Part shown: one piece after another, positions 63,196 through 64,000 of the stretch | Layout of the letters: each line of letters opens with the position of its first letter | Position numbering within the stretch: position 1 is the first letter of the stretch | Assembly: GCA_000934455.1 (NCBI GenBank) | Contig: KN882704.1 | Coordinates: 93,518-157,517 of the forward strand | Source: Apostichopus parvimensis | Taxonomy: Eukaryota > Echinodermata > Holothuroidea > Aspidochirotida > Stichopodidae | Length of the DNA: 64,000 bases | Reading direction: 5' to 3' | Notes under the pieces: generated by a model | Database searches by the model: none | What the model was told of the DNA's origin: nothing | What the model saw: only the letters and a program-made list of their open reading frames with translations | Translations under genes and position numbers: made by a program

Positions 63196-63354
63196 GTAAG
63201 AAAACTCATTTTATCCTCGGAGTAAACATAAAGTCACAACAAAAGGAAAGTAAAATATCTGAAGAGCCAGGTGTGATACTAACATATGCAGAGCAGCACA
63301 AAGTTTCACTGTGGCCTCTGAGATCAGTCATCAGTGAACTTCATAGATGACACT

Positions 63355-63521
63355 TTAAAGGCACTGAAGACTCACCCCAAACAGCGTGGCGCCATCTTTA
63401 AAAAGTTAACTTTCCATTGCTTGCAATTGCTTGTCTAACACTTCTGTTACACCTCTTTGGAAACTAGGTCAGATTACCGGCATTAGACGTTTCTTTTTGC
63501 GCGAGTCTTCACACCCTTTAT
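63355..63521 (+). mobile_element. TTAA-flanked MITE, family D, copy 3, internally deleted
   Basis: Keeps the left (AGGCACTGAAGACTCACCCC) and right (GCGCGAGTCTTCACACCC) ends but lacks about 200 bp of the middle. The right junction is followed by TTTATTTTAA. Confidence 0.8.
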
Positions 63522-63534
63522 TTTAAAGGCAAAG

Positions 63535-63953
63535 GCTTGGTTCAGCGGTTAGAGTGTTCGCCACACAATCCTTAAGTTCCAGGATCAAAATTCCGCCAGG
63601 AGCCAGATTCTCTTGACCTACTCAAAATTGCTGCAGTGCAGTGGTGATGTGCGGAGTCTTCTGTGGAATTGGTATTTCTGGTTTGTGAATTTGGGAAAAG
63701 GGGTTCGTTTTCTGTTCTTCACTCGGTTTCGAGACAACTATGTTTGCCATGGTTGCACTGCAGTGATGTCGAATGGGGTGCCTTTGCCTACAGTACCTCA
63801 GCATTTGAGAAAGTGGTCAGATGCTGGGGCTTACACTCTCGTCCATCGGATGGGGACGTTAAATGGCGGTCCCTGGAGCAGGAATGGGGGGCGAATTCAC
63901 ACCCCTGCCTCATTATCCTCTGAGCACTTATCGAAAAGAGAAGGCTTGGAATA
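63535..63953 (+). mobile_element. Possible SINE with tRNA-like head, family E
   Basis: GGTTCAGCGGTTAGAGTGTT resembles box A and GTTCCAGGATCAAAATTCC a weak box B. The body ends with GGATGGGGACGTTAAATGGC, a tail block common in invertebrate SINEs. ORFs through it look non-genic. End not fixed. Confidence 0.6.
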
Positions 63954-64000
63954 AGCCGGTGTTCATCCACGATCTAACAGGGATAGGGTGTCAAATAAGC

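Noticed and set aside
63540-63610. Functional tRNA gene
   Set aside because: The A-box-like part is good, but the B box is weak, stems do not pair and a SINE body follows.
1-64000. LTR retroelement, provirus, Polinton or prokaryotic defence system
   Set aside because: I looked for paired long terminal repeats, Gag/Pol or capsid-like ORFs and operon-like gene runs and found none; all convincing coding sequence belongs to the one dynein-like gene or to LINE ends.

Overview
The window is animal nuclear DNA: AT-rich, intron-dense, with GT-AG splice sites, tRNA-derived SINEs, LINE 3' ends, hAT-like elements and many minisatellites. There are no operons, Shine-Dalgarno sites or prokaryotic genes. 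The repeat mix and gene type suggest an invertebrate deuterostome, perhaps an echinoderm such as a sea cucumber. The species is inference; the eukaryotic nature is plain.

One gene fills the window on the + strand. I could place 64 coding exons between 1403 and 63195. Counting a duplicated exon 12 once, they join into one unbroken frame of 10,392 nt (3,464 codons), open at both ends. The product is a divergent dynein heavy chain, best matched to dynein heavy chain domain-containing protein 1 (DNHD1). Exons 1-16 give the tail (1403-17641). Exons 17-27 give the linker (18317-28343). Exons 28-36 cover AAA1 and its expanded C-terminal part. Exons 37-44 cover AAA2 and 45-49 AAA3. Exons 50-54 encode a Pro/Ser-rich insert, 55-59 AAA4, and 60-64 the stalk and microtubule-binding tip. 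The start codon, promoter, AAA5, AAA6 and C-terminus lie outside.

The protein looks unlike a standard motor. AAA1 keeps a P-loop but has lost the Walker B acidic pair, AAA4 has an altered P-loop, and AAA3 looks intact. Spacing between P-loops is larger than usual.

The introns hold the rest: two tRNA-SINE families plus a third SINE-like unit, two LINE 3' ends, three copies of a TTAA-flanked MITE, two hAT-like elements with 8-bp target duplications, a large palindrome, a poly-C hairpin, a 53-G run and a series of minisatellites. Four tandem arrays begin or end at, or next to, functional splice sites, and two of them multiply splice-site-like sequence. A 50-N gap at 12370-12419 is flanked by an exact 290-bp repeat that duplicates exon 12, most simply an assembly artefact. 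A 940-N gap (57016-57955) lies inside a hAT-like element. I saw no LTR retroelement, provirus or Polinton.
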